30,065 bases of DNA from Zygnema cylindricum (Eukaryota; Streptophyta; Zygnematophyceae; Zygnematales; Zygnemataceae). The stretch spans positions 34,447 to 64,511 of the forward strand of contig JBBHKE010003389.1 in assembly GCA_037447655.1 (NCBI GenBank), read 5' to 3'. Below are positions 18,901 through 30,065 of this stretch, piece by piece; position 1 is the first letter of the stretch; every line of letters begins with the position of its first letter. The translations under genes and the position numbers were made by a program. A model generated the notes under the pieces. It did not search any database. It saw only the letters and a list, made by a program, of their open reading frames with translations, and had not been told where the DNA came from.

Positions 18901-21900
18901 ACAAGAAATGTTTCCTAAATTACACAAACTGTTTGCAATAACAAAAATTGTTACCTAAATTACAGAAATAGTTAGCAAAAACAAGAATAGTTATCTAACT
19001 TATAGAAACTGTTAGTGCTAACAAGAATGTTTACCTAACTAACACAAACTGTTAGCAATAACATGAATTGTTACCTAAATAACAGATCCTGTTAGCGATA
19101 ACAAGAATTGTTACCTAAATTACACAAACAGTTAGCACTAATTGAATTGTTATCTAACTTACTCAAACAGTTAGCCATAACAGGAACTATTATCTAAATT
19201 ACACAAACAATTAGCGATAACAAGAATTGTTACCTAAATTACATAAACAGTTACCGATAACAAGAATTGTTACCTAAATTACACAAACAATTAGTGATTA
19301 CAAGAATTGTTACCTAAATTACACAAACAGTTAGCACTAACAAAATTGTTATCTAACTTACACAAACAGTTAGCCATAACAAAAATTGTTACCTAAATTA
19401 CACAAACAATTAGCGATAACAAGAATTGTTACCTAAATTAAATAAGCAGTTAGCGATAACTCAAATTGTTATCTAAATAACACAAACTGTTAGTGATAAC
19501 AGGAATTGTAAACTAAATTACACAAACTATTAGCGCTAACATGAATTGTTATCTAACTTACACACACTGTTAGCGATAACAAGAATTGTTACCTAAATTA
19601 CACAAACAATTAGCGATAACAAGAATTTTTACCTAAATTACACAAACAATTAGCGTTAACAAGAATTGTTTTCTAACTTACAGAAACTGTTAGTGCTAAC
19701 AAGAATGGTTACCTAACTTACACAAATTGTTAGCGATAATATGAATTGTTACCTAAATTACACAAACTGTTAGCAGTAACAAGAATTGTTACCTAAATTA
19801 CAAAAAAAATTCGCGATAACAAGAATTGTTATTTAACTTACACAAACTGAAAGCACTAACAAGAATGGTTACCTAACTTACACAAACTGCTAGGGATAAC
19901 AGGAATTGTTACCTAAATTACACACACTGTTAGCGATAATAGGAATTGTTACCTAAATTACACAACCTGTTAGGGATAACAATAATTGTCACCTAAATTA
20001 CAAAAACAGTTAGCGATAACAACAATAGTTACCTAAATTACAGAATTAATAAGCGATAACAATAATAATTATCTAACTTACACAAACTGTTAGCGCTAAC
20101 AAAAATGGTTACTTAACTTACACAAACTCTTAGCGAAAACAAGAATTGTTACCTAAATTACACAAACAATTAGCGATAACAAAAATTGTTACCAAAATTA
20201 CTCAAATATTTAGCGATAACATGAATTATTATCTAACTTACACAAACTTTTAGCGCTAACAAGATTGGTTACCTAACTTACACAGAATTTTAGCGATAAC
20301 AGGAATTGTTACCTAAATTACACAAACTTTTAGCGATAACAAGAATTGTTTTCTAAATTACACAAACAGATAGCGATAACAAAAAATGTTACCTAAATTA
20401 CACAAACAGTTAGCGCTAACATGAATTGTTATATAACTTACACAAACTTTTTGAGCTAACAAGAATGGTTACCTACCTTACACAAACAGTTAGAGATAAT
20501 AGGAATTGTTACCTAAATTACAGAAACTTTAAACGATATCAAGAATTGTTACCTAAATAACAACAAAAAATTAGCGATAACAAAAATTGTTACCTAAATT
20601 ACACAAACTGTTAGCGATAACAAGAATAGTTACCTAAATTACATAAAAAGTTAGCGATAACAAGAATTGTTACCTAAATTATACAATCAATTAGCAATAA
20701 CAATAATTTTTGTCTAAATTATTGAAACACTTTGCGATAACAGGAATTATTATCTAAATTACACAAACTTTAAACGATAAAAAGAATTGTTACCTAACTT
20801 ACACAAATAGTAAGCGCTAATAAAAATTGTTATCTAACTTACACAAACAGTTAGCGATAACAGGAATTGTTACTTTAATTACACAAACAATTAGCGATAA
20901 CAAGAATTGTTATCTAAATAATACAAATAGTAAGCGTTAATAGGAATTGTTATCTAACTTAAACAAACTGTTAGCGATAATAGGATTTGTTAGCTATAAT
21001 ACACAAACAATTAGCGATAACAAGAATAATTACCTAACTTACACAAATTGTTAGCGCGAACAGGAATTGTTATCCAAATTACACAAATTGTTAACCCTAA
21101 CTGGAATTGTCACCTAATTTACACAAATTGTTATCTAAATTACACAAACTGTTAGCGCTAACAATAAGTATTACCTAACTTACACAAAATGTTAGCGCTA
21201 ACAAGATTGTTATCTAAATTACAGAAACAGTCAGCGTTAACAGTAAAGTTATCTAACTTACACAAGTTGTTAGCGCTAACAATAATTGTTATCTAAATTA
21301 CACATATGTTAGCGCAATTACAAATTGTCACCTAATTTACACAAAGTGTTTGCGCTTACAGGAATTGTCACCAAACTTTCTCAAAATGTTAGCGCTAACA
21401 AGAATTGTTATCAAAATTACACAAACTATTTCGCTAACGGGAATTGTTACCTAACTTACACAATCTCTTAGGGCTAACAGGAATTGTAAACTAAATTACA
21501 CAAACAGTTAGCGCTTACAAGAATTGTTACCTCACTTACACAAACAGTTACCGCTAACAAAAAATGTTATCTAAATTACAAAAATATTAAGCGCTAACAA
21601 GAAATGTTATCTAAATTACAGAAACTGTAAGCGCTAACAAGAATTGTCACCTAATTTACATAAACTATTAGCGCTAAATGGAATTATTACCTAATTTACA
21701 CAAACAATTAGCGCTAACAATAATTGTCACATAATTAACACAAACTGTTAGCGCTAACACGTGTTGTTACCTAACTTACACAAATAGTTAGCCCTAATAG
21801 GAATTGTTATCTAAATTACACAAATTTTTAACGCTTATAGGAATTGTCACCTAATTTACACAAACTATTAGCGCTAACAGGAATTGTTACCTAACTTACA

Positions 21901-21937
21901 CAAACTGTTAGCGCTAACATGAATTGTTATCTAAATT
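15955..21937 (+). repeat. Satellite array 3, 40-bp monomer, forward orientation
   Basis: About 150 monomers. Up to about 21040 they are mostly of the GCGATAAC type, with admixed GCGCTAAC. Beyond that the GTTAGCGCTAAC type and the variant TCACCTAATTTACAC take over, as in the inverted array. A diverged longer-range duplication links about 17300-18720 with about 19000-20990: AACAGATCC at 17403 and 19081, ACAACAAAAAATTAG at about 18283 and 20560, TTTTTGTCTAAATTA at 18430 and 20707. The array ends at an orientation switch. No ORFs of interest. Confidence 0.97.
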
Positions 21938-23220
21938 TTAACAGTTTGTGTAAGTTAGATATCAATTCTTGTTACTGCTAATAGTTTGTGTAATTTAGAT
22001 AACAATTCTTATTACCGTTAACAGTTTTTGTAATTTAGATAACAATTCCTATTAGAGCTACTAGTTTGTGTAAGTTAGGTAACAACTCTTCTTAGCCCTA
22101 AAAGTTTGTGTAAATTAGGTGACAATTCCTGTAAGAGTTAACTGTTTGTGTAAGTTAGATAACAATTATTGTTAGCGCTAACAGTTTGTGTAATTTAGAT
22201 AACAATTCCTTTTAGCGCTAATAGTTTGTGTAAGTTAGGTAACAATTTCTGTTAGCGTTAACAATTTGTGTAATTTAGATAACAATTTTTGTTTGCGCTA
22301 ACCGTTTGTGTAATTAAGATAACAATTTCTGTAAACAGCAACAGTTTATGTAAGTTAGGTAACAATTCTTGTTAGTGTTAACCGTTTGTGTAAATTAGGT
22401 GAAAATTCTTGTTAGCGCTATCATGTTGTGTAAGTTAGGAAACAATTCATGTTAGCCCTAACAGTTTGTGTAAGTTAGATAACAATTCTTATTACTGTTA
22501 ACCGTTTGTGAAATTTAGATAACAATTCCTGTTAGAGCTACCTTTTTGTGTAAGTGAGGTAACAATTCGTGTTAGGGCTAACAGTTTGTGTAAGTTAGGT
22601 AACAACTCTTCGTATCCCTAACAGTTTGTGTAAAGTAGGTGACAATTCCTGTAAGAGCTAACAGTTTTTGTAAGTTAGATAACAATTATTGTTAACGCTG
22701 GCAGTGTGTGTAAGTTAGGTAGCAATACGTGTTAGCGCTAACAGTTTGTGTTATTTAGATAACAATTCGTGTTAGCGCTAACAGTTTGTGTAAGTTAGGT
22801 AATAATTCCTCTTAGCGCTAACAAATTGTGCAAATTAGGTGACAACTCTAGTTAGCGCTAAAAGTTTGTGTTATTTAGATAACAGTTCCTCTTAGCGCTA
22901 AGAGTTTGTGTAAGTTAGATAACAATTCTTGTTAGCGCTAACTGTTTGTATAAGTTAGATAACAATTGTTGTTAGCGCTAAGAGTTTGTGTAAGTTAAGT
23001 AACAATTCCCGTTAACGCTAACAATTTGTGTAAGTTAGATAACAACGCTAACAGTTTGTGTAAGTTAGGTAACAATTTCTCTTACCGTTAACAATTTGTG
23101 TAAGTTAGGTGACAATTCCTGTTAGCGCTAACAGTTTGTTTAATTTAGACATCAATTTCATTTAGGGCTAACACTTTGTGTAAGTTAGATAACAATTCTT
23201 GTTAGCGCTAACAGTTTGTG

Positions 23221-25618
23221 TAATTTAGATAACAATTCTTGTTAAGGCTAACAGTTTGTGTAAGTTAGGTAACAATTGTAGTTTGCGCTACACATTTGTG
23301 TAATTTAGATAACAATTCCAGTTAGCGCTAATAGTTTGTCTAAGCTACGTAAGATTCCTTTTAGCGCTAAAAGTTTGTGTAAATTAGTTGACAATTCCTG
23401 TAAGCGCTAAAATTTTGTGTAAGTTATATAACAATTCCTTTTAGCTCTAACACTTTGTGTAAATTAGAGAACAATTCTTGTTAGCAGTAACAGTTTGTGT
23501 AAGTTAGGTAACAATTTCCGTTAGCGCTAACAGTTTGTGTAATTTAGATAACAATTCTTATTAGCCCTAAAACTTTGTGTAAGTTAGGTAACAATTCATG
23601 TTAGCGCTAACAGTTTCTATAAGTTAGATAATAATTCTTGTTAGCGCTAACAATTTGTGTAAGTTAGGTAACAATTCTTGTAAGCGAAACATTTTGTGTA
23701 AATTAGGTGACAATTCTTGTTTGCGCTAACAGTTTGTGTAATTTAGATAACATTTTTTGTTAACATTAACACTTTGTGTAAGTTAGATAACAATTCTTGT
23801 TAGCGCTAACAGTTTGTGTAATTTAGATAACAATTTTTGTTAGTGCTAACAGTTTAGGTAAATTAGGTGAAAATTCCTGTTAGCGCTACCAGTTTGTGTA
23901 AGTTAGGTGACAATTCCTGTTAGCCGTAACAGTTTGTGTAAGTTAGATAACAATTTTTATTACCGTTAACAGTTTGTGTAATTTTGATAACAAGTCTTGT
24001 TAGAGCTACCAGTTTGTGTAAGTGAGGTAACAATTCTTGTAAGGGCTTACAGTTTGTGTAAGTTAGGTAACAACGCTTTTTAGCCCTAACAATTTGTGTA
24101 AATTAGGTGACAATTCTTGTAAAAGCTAACAGTTTGTATAAGTTAGGTAACAATTCCTCTTAGTGTTAACAGTTTGTGCAAATTAGGTGACAATTCTAGT
24201 AAGGGCTAAAAATTTGTGTTATTTAGATAACAATTCTTGTTAGCCGTAAAAGTTTGTGTAAGTTAGATAACAATTCTTTTTAGCGCTAACCGTTTGTGTA
24301 AGTTACATAACAATTCTTGGTAGCGCTAACAGTTTGTGTAAGTTAAGTAACAATTCCTGTTAGCGCTAACAATTTGTGTAATTTAGATAACAATTCGTGT
24401 TAGCGCTAACAGTTTATGTAAGTTAGGTAGCAATTGTGTTAGCATTAACAATTTGTGTAAATTAGGTGACAATTCTTGTTAGCGCTAATAGTTTGTGTAA
24501 TTTAGATAACAATTTCTGTTAGCTTTAACACTTTGTGTAAGTTAGATAACAATTCTTGTTAGTGCTAACAGTTTGTGTAATTTAGATAACAATTCTTGTT
24601 AAGGCTAACAGTTTGTGTAAGTTTGAAAACAATTCTTGTTTGCGCTAACGGTTTGTGTAATTTAGATAACAATTTCTATTAGCAGTAATAGTTTGTCTTA
24701 GTTACATAACAATTCCTTTTAACGCTAACAGTTTGTGTAAATTAAGTAACAATTTTTAATAGCGCTTACAGTTTGTGTAATTTAGATAACAATTCCTGTT
24801 AGCTCTAACAGTTTGTGTAAATAAGATAACAATTCCTGTTATCGCTAACAGTTTCTTTAAGTTAGATAACAATTCTTGTTAGCGCTAACAGTTTGTGTAA
24901 GTTAGGTTACAATTCTTGTAAGCGCTAACAGTTTGTGTAAATTAGGTGACAATTTTTGTTAGGGCTAAAAGTTTGTTTAAGTTAGGTAACAATTCTTGTT
25001 TGCGCTTAGCGTTTCTGTTATTCAAATAACAATTTTTGTTAGCACTAATAGTTTGTCTAAGTTACGTAACAATTTCTCTTAGCGCTAACAGTTTGTGTAA
25101 GTTAGATAACAATTTCTTGTTACTGCTAATAGTTTGTGAAATTTAGATAACAATTCTTTTTACCGTTAACAGATTGTGTAATTTGGATAACAATTCCTGT
25201 AAGAGCTACCACTTTGTGTAAGTGAGGTAACAATTTCTGTTAGGGCTAATAGTTTGTGTAAGTTAAGTAACAACTCTTCTTAGCCCTAAAAGTTTGTGTA
25301 AATTACGTGACAATTCTTGTAAGAGCTAACAGTTTGTGTAAGTTAGATAACAATAATTGTTAACGCTAACAAATTGTGTAATTTAGATAACAATTCCTGT
25401 TAGTGCTAACAATTTGTGTAAGTTAGGTAACAATTCTTGTTAGCGCTAACTGTTCGTGTAAGTTAGATAACAATTCTTGTTAGCGCTAACAATTTGATTA
25501 AATAAGGTGACAATTCCTGTAAACACTAACAGTTTGTGTAATTTAGATAACAATTTTTGTTAGCGCTAACACTTTGTGTAAGTTAGATAACAATTCTTCC
25601 TAGCGCTAAAAATTTGTG
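23221..25618. repeat. 2.4-kb near-identical tandem duplication, first copy
   Basis: This segment of the inverted array repeats at 25619 onward with an offset of 2397-2398 bp. Unusual monomers serve as tie points: GTTTGCGCTACACATTTGTG at 23281 and 25678, TAAGCTACGTAAGATTCC, and TTCTTGTTACTGCTAATAG. I found only about half a dozen differences by eye, against roughly 10-20% between ordinary neighbouring monomers. It equals two 1.2-kb higher-order units, so it is a recent two-unit duplication. Confidence 0.9.
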
Positions 25619-28192
25619 TAATTTAGATAACAATTCTTGTTAAGGCTAACAGTTTGTGTAAGTTAGGTAACAATTTAGTTTGCGCTACACATTTGTGTAA
25701 TTTAGATAACAATTCCAGTTAGCGCTAATAGTTTGTCTAAGCTACGTAAGATTCCTTTTAGCGCTAAAAGTTTGTGTAAATTAGTTGACAATTCCTGTAA
25801 GCGCTAAAATTTTGTGTAAGTTATATAACAATTCCTTTTAGCTCTAACGCTTTGTGTAAATTAGAGAACAATTCTTGTTAGCAGTAACAGTTTGTGTAAG
25901 TTAGGTAACAATTTCCGTTAGCGCTAACAGTTTGTGTAATTTAGATAACAATTCTTATTAGCCCTAAAACTTTGTGTAAGTTAGGTAACAATTCATGTTA
26001 GCGCTAACAGTTTCTATAAGTTAGATAATAATTCTTGTTAGCGCTAACAATTTGTGTAAGTTAGGTAACAATTCTTGTAAGCGAAACATTTTGTGTAAAT
26101 TAGGTGACAATTCTTGTTTGCGCTAACAGTTTGTGTAATTTAGATAACATTTTTTGTTAACATTAACACTTTGTGTAAGTTAGATAACAATTCTTGTTAG
26201 CGCTAACAGTTTGTGTAATTTAGATAACAATTTTTGTTAGTGCTAACAGTTTAGGTAAATTAGGTGAAAATTCCTGTTAGCGCTACCAGTTTGTGTAAGT
26301 TAGGTGACAATTCCTGTTAGCCGTAACAGTTTGTGTAAGTTAGATAACAATTTTTATTACCGTTAACAGTTTGTGTAATTTTGATAACAAGTCTTGTTAG
26401 AGCTACCAGTTTGTGTAAGTGAGGTAACAATTCTTGTAAGGGCTTACAGTTTGTGTAAGTTAGGTAACAACGCTTTTTAGCCCTAACAATTTGTGTAAAT
26501 TAGGTGACAATTCTTGTAAAAGCTAACAGTTTGTATAAGTTAGGTAACAATTCCTCTTAGTGTTAACAGTTTGTGCAAATTAGGTGACAATTCTAGTAAG
26601 GGCTAAAAATTTGTGTTATTTAGATAACAATTCTTGTTAGCCGTAAAAGTTTGTGTAAGTTAGATAACAATTCTTTTTAGCGCTAACCGTTTGTGTAAGT
26701 TACATAACAATTCTTGGTAGCGCTAACAGTTTGTGTAAGTTAAGTAACAATTCCTATTAGCGCTAACAATTTGTGTAATTTAGATAACAATTCGTGTTAG
26801 CGCTAACAGTTTATGTAAGTTAGGTAGCAATTGTGTTAGCATTAACAATTTGTGTAAATTAGGTGACAATTCTTGTTAGCGCTAATAGTTTGTGTAATTT
26901 AGATAACAATTTCTGTTAGCTTTAACACTTTGTGTAAGTTAGATAACAATTCTTGTTAGTGCTAACAGTTTGTGTAATTTAGATAACAATTCTTGTTAAG
27001 GCTAACAGTTTGTGTAAGTTTGAAAACAATTCTTGTTTGCGCTAACGGTTTGTGTAATTTAGATAACAATTTCTATTAGCAGTAATAGTTTGTCTTAGTT
27101 ACATAACAATTCCTTTTAACGCTAACAGTTTGTGTAAATTAAGTAACAATTTTTAATAGCGCTTACAGTTTGTGTAATTTAGATAACAATTCCTGTTAGC
27201 TCTAACAGTTTGTGTAAATAAGATAACAATTCCTGTTATCGCTAACAGTTTCTTTAAGTTAGATAACAATTCTTGTTAGCGCTAACAGTTTGTGTAAGTT
27301 AGGTTACAATTCTTGTAAGCGCTAACAGTTTGTGTAAATTAGGTGACAATTTTTGTTAGGGCTAAAAGTTTGTTTAAGTTAGGTAACAATTCTTGTTTGC
27401 GCTTAGCGTTTCTGTTATTCAAATAACAATTTTTGTTAGCACTAATAGTTTGTCTAAGTTACGTAACAATTTCTCTTAGCGCTAACAGTTTGTGTAAGTT
27501 AGATAACAATTTCTTGTTACTGCTAATAGTTTGTGAAATTTAGATAACAATTCTTTTTACCGTTAACAGATTGTGTAATTTGGATAACAATTCCTGTAAG
27601 AGCTACCACTTTGTGTAAGTGAGGTAACAATTTCTGTTAGGGCTAATAGTTTGTGTAAGTTAAGTAACAACTCTTCTTATCCCTAAAAGTTTGTGTAAAT
27701 TACGTGACAATTCTTGTAAGAGCTAACAGTTTGTGTAAGTTAGATAACAATAATTGTTAACGCTAACAAATTGTGTAATTTAGATAACAATTCCTGTTAG
27801 TGCTAACAATTTGTGTAAGTTAGGTAACAATTCTTGTTAGCGCTAACTGTTTGTGTAAGTTAGATAACAATTCTTGTTAGCGCTAACAATTTGATTAAAT
27901 AAGGTGACAATTCCTGTTAACACTAACAGTTTGTGTAATTTAGATAACAATTTTTGTTAGCGCTAACTGTTTGTGTAAGTTAGATAACAATAATTGTTAA
28001 CGCTAACAAATTGTGTAATTTAGATAACAATTCCTGTTAACACTAACAGTTTGTGTAATTTAGATAACAATTTTTGTTAGCGCTAACACTTTGTGTAAGT
28101 TAGATAACAATTCTTCCTAGCGCTAAAAATTTGTGTAATTTAGATAACAATTCTTGTTAAGGCTAACAGTTTGTGTAAGTTAGGTAACAATT
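25619..28192. repeat. 2.4-kb near-identical tandem duplication, second copy
   Basis: Matches 23221 onward through about 25675. It differs by isolated changes (for example CACTTTG to CGCTTTG near 25848, CTTAGCCCT to CTTATCCCT near 27677) and by an extra three-monomer patch at about 27967-28086. After about 28192 similarity drops to the normal family level (TTCTTGTTTGCGCTGACCG replaces TTTAGTTTGCGCTACAC), marking the end of the duplicated segment. Confidence 0.88.
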
Positions 28193-30065
28193 CTTGTTTG
28201 CGCTGACCGTTTCTGTAATTCAGATAACAATTTATGTTAGCACTAATAGTTTGTCTAAGTTACGTATCAATTCCTCTTAGCGCTAAAAGTTTGTGTAAAT
28301 AAGGTGGCAATTCCTGTTAGCGCTAAAAGTTTGTGTAATTTAGATAACAATTCCTTTTAGCGCTAACTCTTTGTGTAAGTTAGATAATAATTCTTGTTAG
28401 CGCTAAAAGTTTGTGTAAGTTAGATAACAATTCTTGTTAGCAGTAACTTTGTGTAAGTTACGTAACAATTTTTGTTAGCGCTAACAGTTTGTGTAATTTA
28501 GATAACAATTCTTGTTTGAGCTAACAGTTTGTGTAAGTTAGTTAACAATTCCTTTTAGCGCTAATAGTTTATGTTATTTAGATAACAATTTCTTTTAGCG
28601 CTAACACTTTGTGTAAGTTAGATAACAATTTTTGTTACCGCTAACAGTTTGTGTAATTTAGATAACAATTTTTGTTAGTGCTAACAGTTTGTGTAAATTA
28701 AGTGAAAATTCCTGTAAGCGCTAACAGCTTGTGTAAGTTAGGTTACAATTCTGTTAGCCCTAAGAGTTTGTGTAAGTTAGATAAAAGTTCTTGTTACTGC
28801 TAATAGTTTGTGTAACTTAGATAACAATTCTTATTACCGTTAACACTGTGTAATTTAGATAACAATTCCTGTTAGAGCTACTAGTTTGTGTAAGTGAGGT
28901 AACAATTCTTGTTAGGGCTAACAGTTTGTGTAAGTTAGGTAACAACTCTTCTTAGCCCTAAAAGTTTGTGTAAATTAAGTGACAATTCCTATAAGAGTTA
29001 ACAGTTTGTGTCAGTTAGATAACAATTACTGTTAGTGTTAATAGTTTATGCAAATTAGGTAACAATTCCCATAAGCGCTAACAGTTTGTGTAATTTAGAT
29101 AATAATTCTTGTTAGCGCTAACAATTTGTGTAAGTTAGGTAACAATTCTTGTTAGCGCTAACCGTTTGTGTAAGTTAGATAAAAATTCTTGTTAGCGCTA
29201 ACAATTTGTGTAAGTTAGGTGACAATTCTTGTTAGCGCTAACAGTTTGTGTAATTTAGATAACAATTTGTGTTAGCGCTAACACTTTGTGTAAGTTGTAT
29301 AACAATTGTGTTAGCGCTAAAAGTTTGTATAATTTAGATAATAATTCTTGTTAAGGCTAATAGTTTGTGTAAGTTAGGTAACAATTCTTGTTTGCACTAA
29401 CCGTTTGTGTAATTCAGATAACATTTCTGTTAGCACTAATAGTTTGTCTAAATTATGTAACAAATCCTCTTAGCGCTAACAGTTTGTGTAAATAAGGTGG
29501 CAATTGATGTTAGCGCTAAAAGTTTGTGTAATTTAGATAAAAAAATTTGTAAGCGCTTACACTTTGTGTAAGTTAGATAACAATTCTTGTTAGCGCTAAA
29601 AGTTTGTGTAATTTAGATAACAATTCCTTTTAGCTCTAACACTTTGTGTAAGTTAGATAAAAATTCCTGTTAGCACTAACAGTTTGTGTAAGTTAGTTAA
29701 CAATTTCCGTTAGCGCTAATACTTTGTGTTATTAAGATAACAATTCTTGTTAGCCCTAACTGTTTGTGTAAGTTAGGCAACAATTCCTCTTAGCGCTAAC
29801 AGTTTGTGCAAATTAGGGGACAATTCGTGTTACTGCTAAAAGTTTGTGTAATTTAGATATCAATTCATGTTAGCGCTAATAGTTTTTGTTAGTTAGATAA
29901 TAATTCTTGTTAGCGCTAACAGTTTGTGTAAGTTAGGCAACAATTCTTGTAAGCGCTAACAGTTTGTGCAAATTTGGTGACAAATCTAGTAAGGGCTAAA
30001 ACTTTGTGTTATTTAGATAACAATTCGTGTTAGTGTTAAGAGTTTGTGTTAGTTAGATAACAATT

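Larger units (their letters stand above)
21938..30065 (-). repeat. Satellite array 4, 40-bp monomer, inverted orientation
   Basis: About 203 monomers reading GTTAGCGCTAACAGTTTGTG then TAATTTAGATAACAATTCTT on the plus strand, the reverse complement of the forward family. The perfect 12-bp palindrome GTTAGCGCTAAC is present in a large share of monomers. Three half-unit variants intermix: TAATTTAGATAAC, TAAGTTAGGTAAC and TAAATTAGGTGAC. The marker GAGCTAC recurs at 22055, 22535, 24003, 25203, 26400, 27600 and 28875, giving a 1.2-kb (30-monomer) higher-order period in the central part. The array continues past the window end. Confidence 0.97.

Noticed and set aside
239-30065. Telomeric repeats
   Set aside because: The monomer is 40 bp, and no run of a TTTAGGG- or TTAGGG-type telomeric unit is present. 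TTAGGT-like words are isolated parts of the 40-bp unit.

Overview
The window looks like repeat-rich, probably heterochromatic DNA from a nuclear plant genome. The evidence is a Ty1/copia LTR retrotransposon with plant-like termini, very AT-rich satellite DNA, no bacterial-type genes, and no intact host gene on either strand. I cannot name the species or the copia lineage from sequence alone. About three quarters of the window (roughly 22 kb) is one satellite family with a 40-bp monomer, about 550 copies, in five blocks.

Layout from left to right. A 212-bp unique-type segment (27-238) is followed by forward array 1 (239-3851). Next comes a 479-bp retroelement-like spacer (3852-4330) containing a minus-strand gag-like start, then a second copy of the 212-bp segment (4331-4542) and forward array 2 (4543-8794). 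Array 2 ends inside another minus-strand gag-like start (8795-8860) with its leader. A minus-strand copia element fills 9122-15005: left LTR 9122-9698, right LTR 14350-15005, and a gag-pol interior broken by stops and frameshifts. To its right are a short array (15006-15171), a captured 783-bp gag/protease fragment (15172-15954), and forward array 3 (15955-21937). At about 21937/21938 the satellite flips orientation, and the inverted array runs to the window end.

Satellite organisation. The forward arrays carry mostly GTTAGCGATAAC. From about 21040 onward, and throughout the inverted array, the perfect 12-bp palindrome GTTAGCGCTAAC dominates. The inverted array has a clear higher-order period of 1.2 kb (30 monomers), and a 2.4-kb (two-period) segment was recently duplicated nearly without change. 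Older or shorter higher-order periods (320 bp, and about 1.7-2.7 kb) occur in the forward arrays.

How the parts relate. Nothing here encodes a working pathway. The interest lies in the interplay of retroelements and satellite: two different gag-like starts both run straight into the array within 21-26 codons, a gag/protease piece sits inside the array between about 95-bp duplicated satellite flanks, and the copia element lies between array and leader sequence without a visible target-site duplication. Within the copia element, the leader has two mutually exclusive hairpins over the candidate gag start, and the U3 has 19-bp E-box-like repeats that differ in number between the LTRs.
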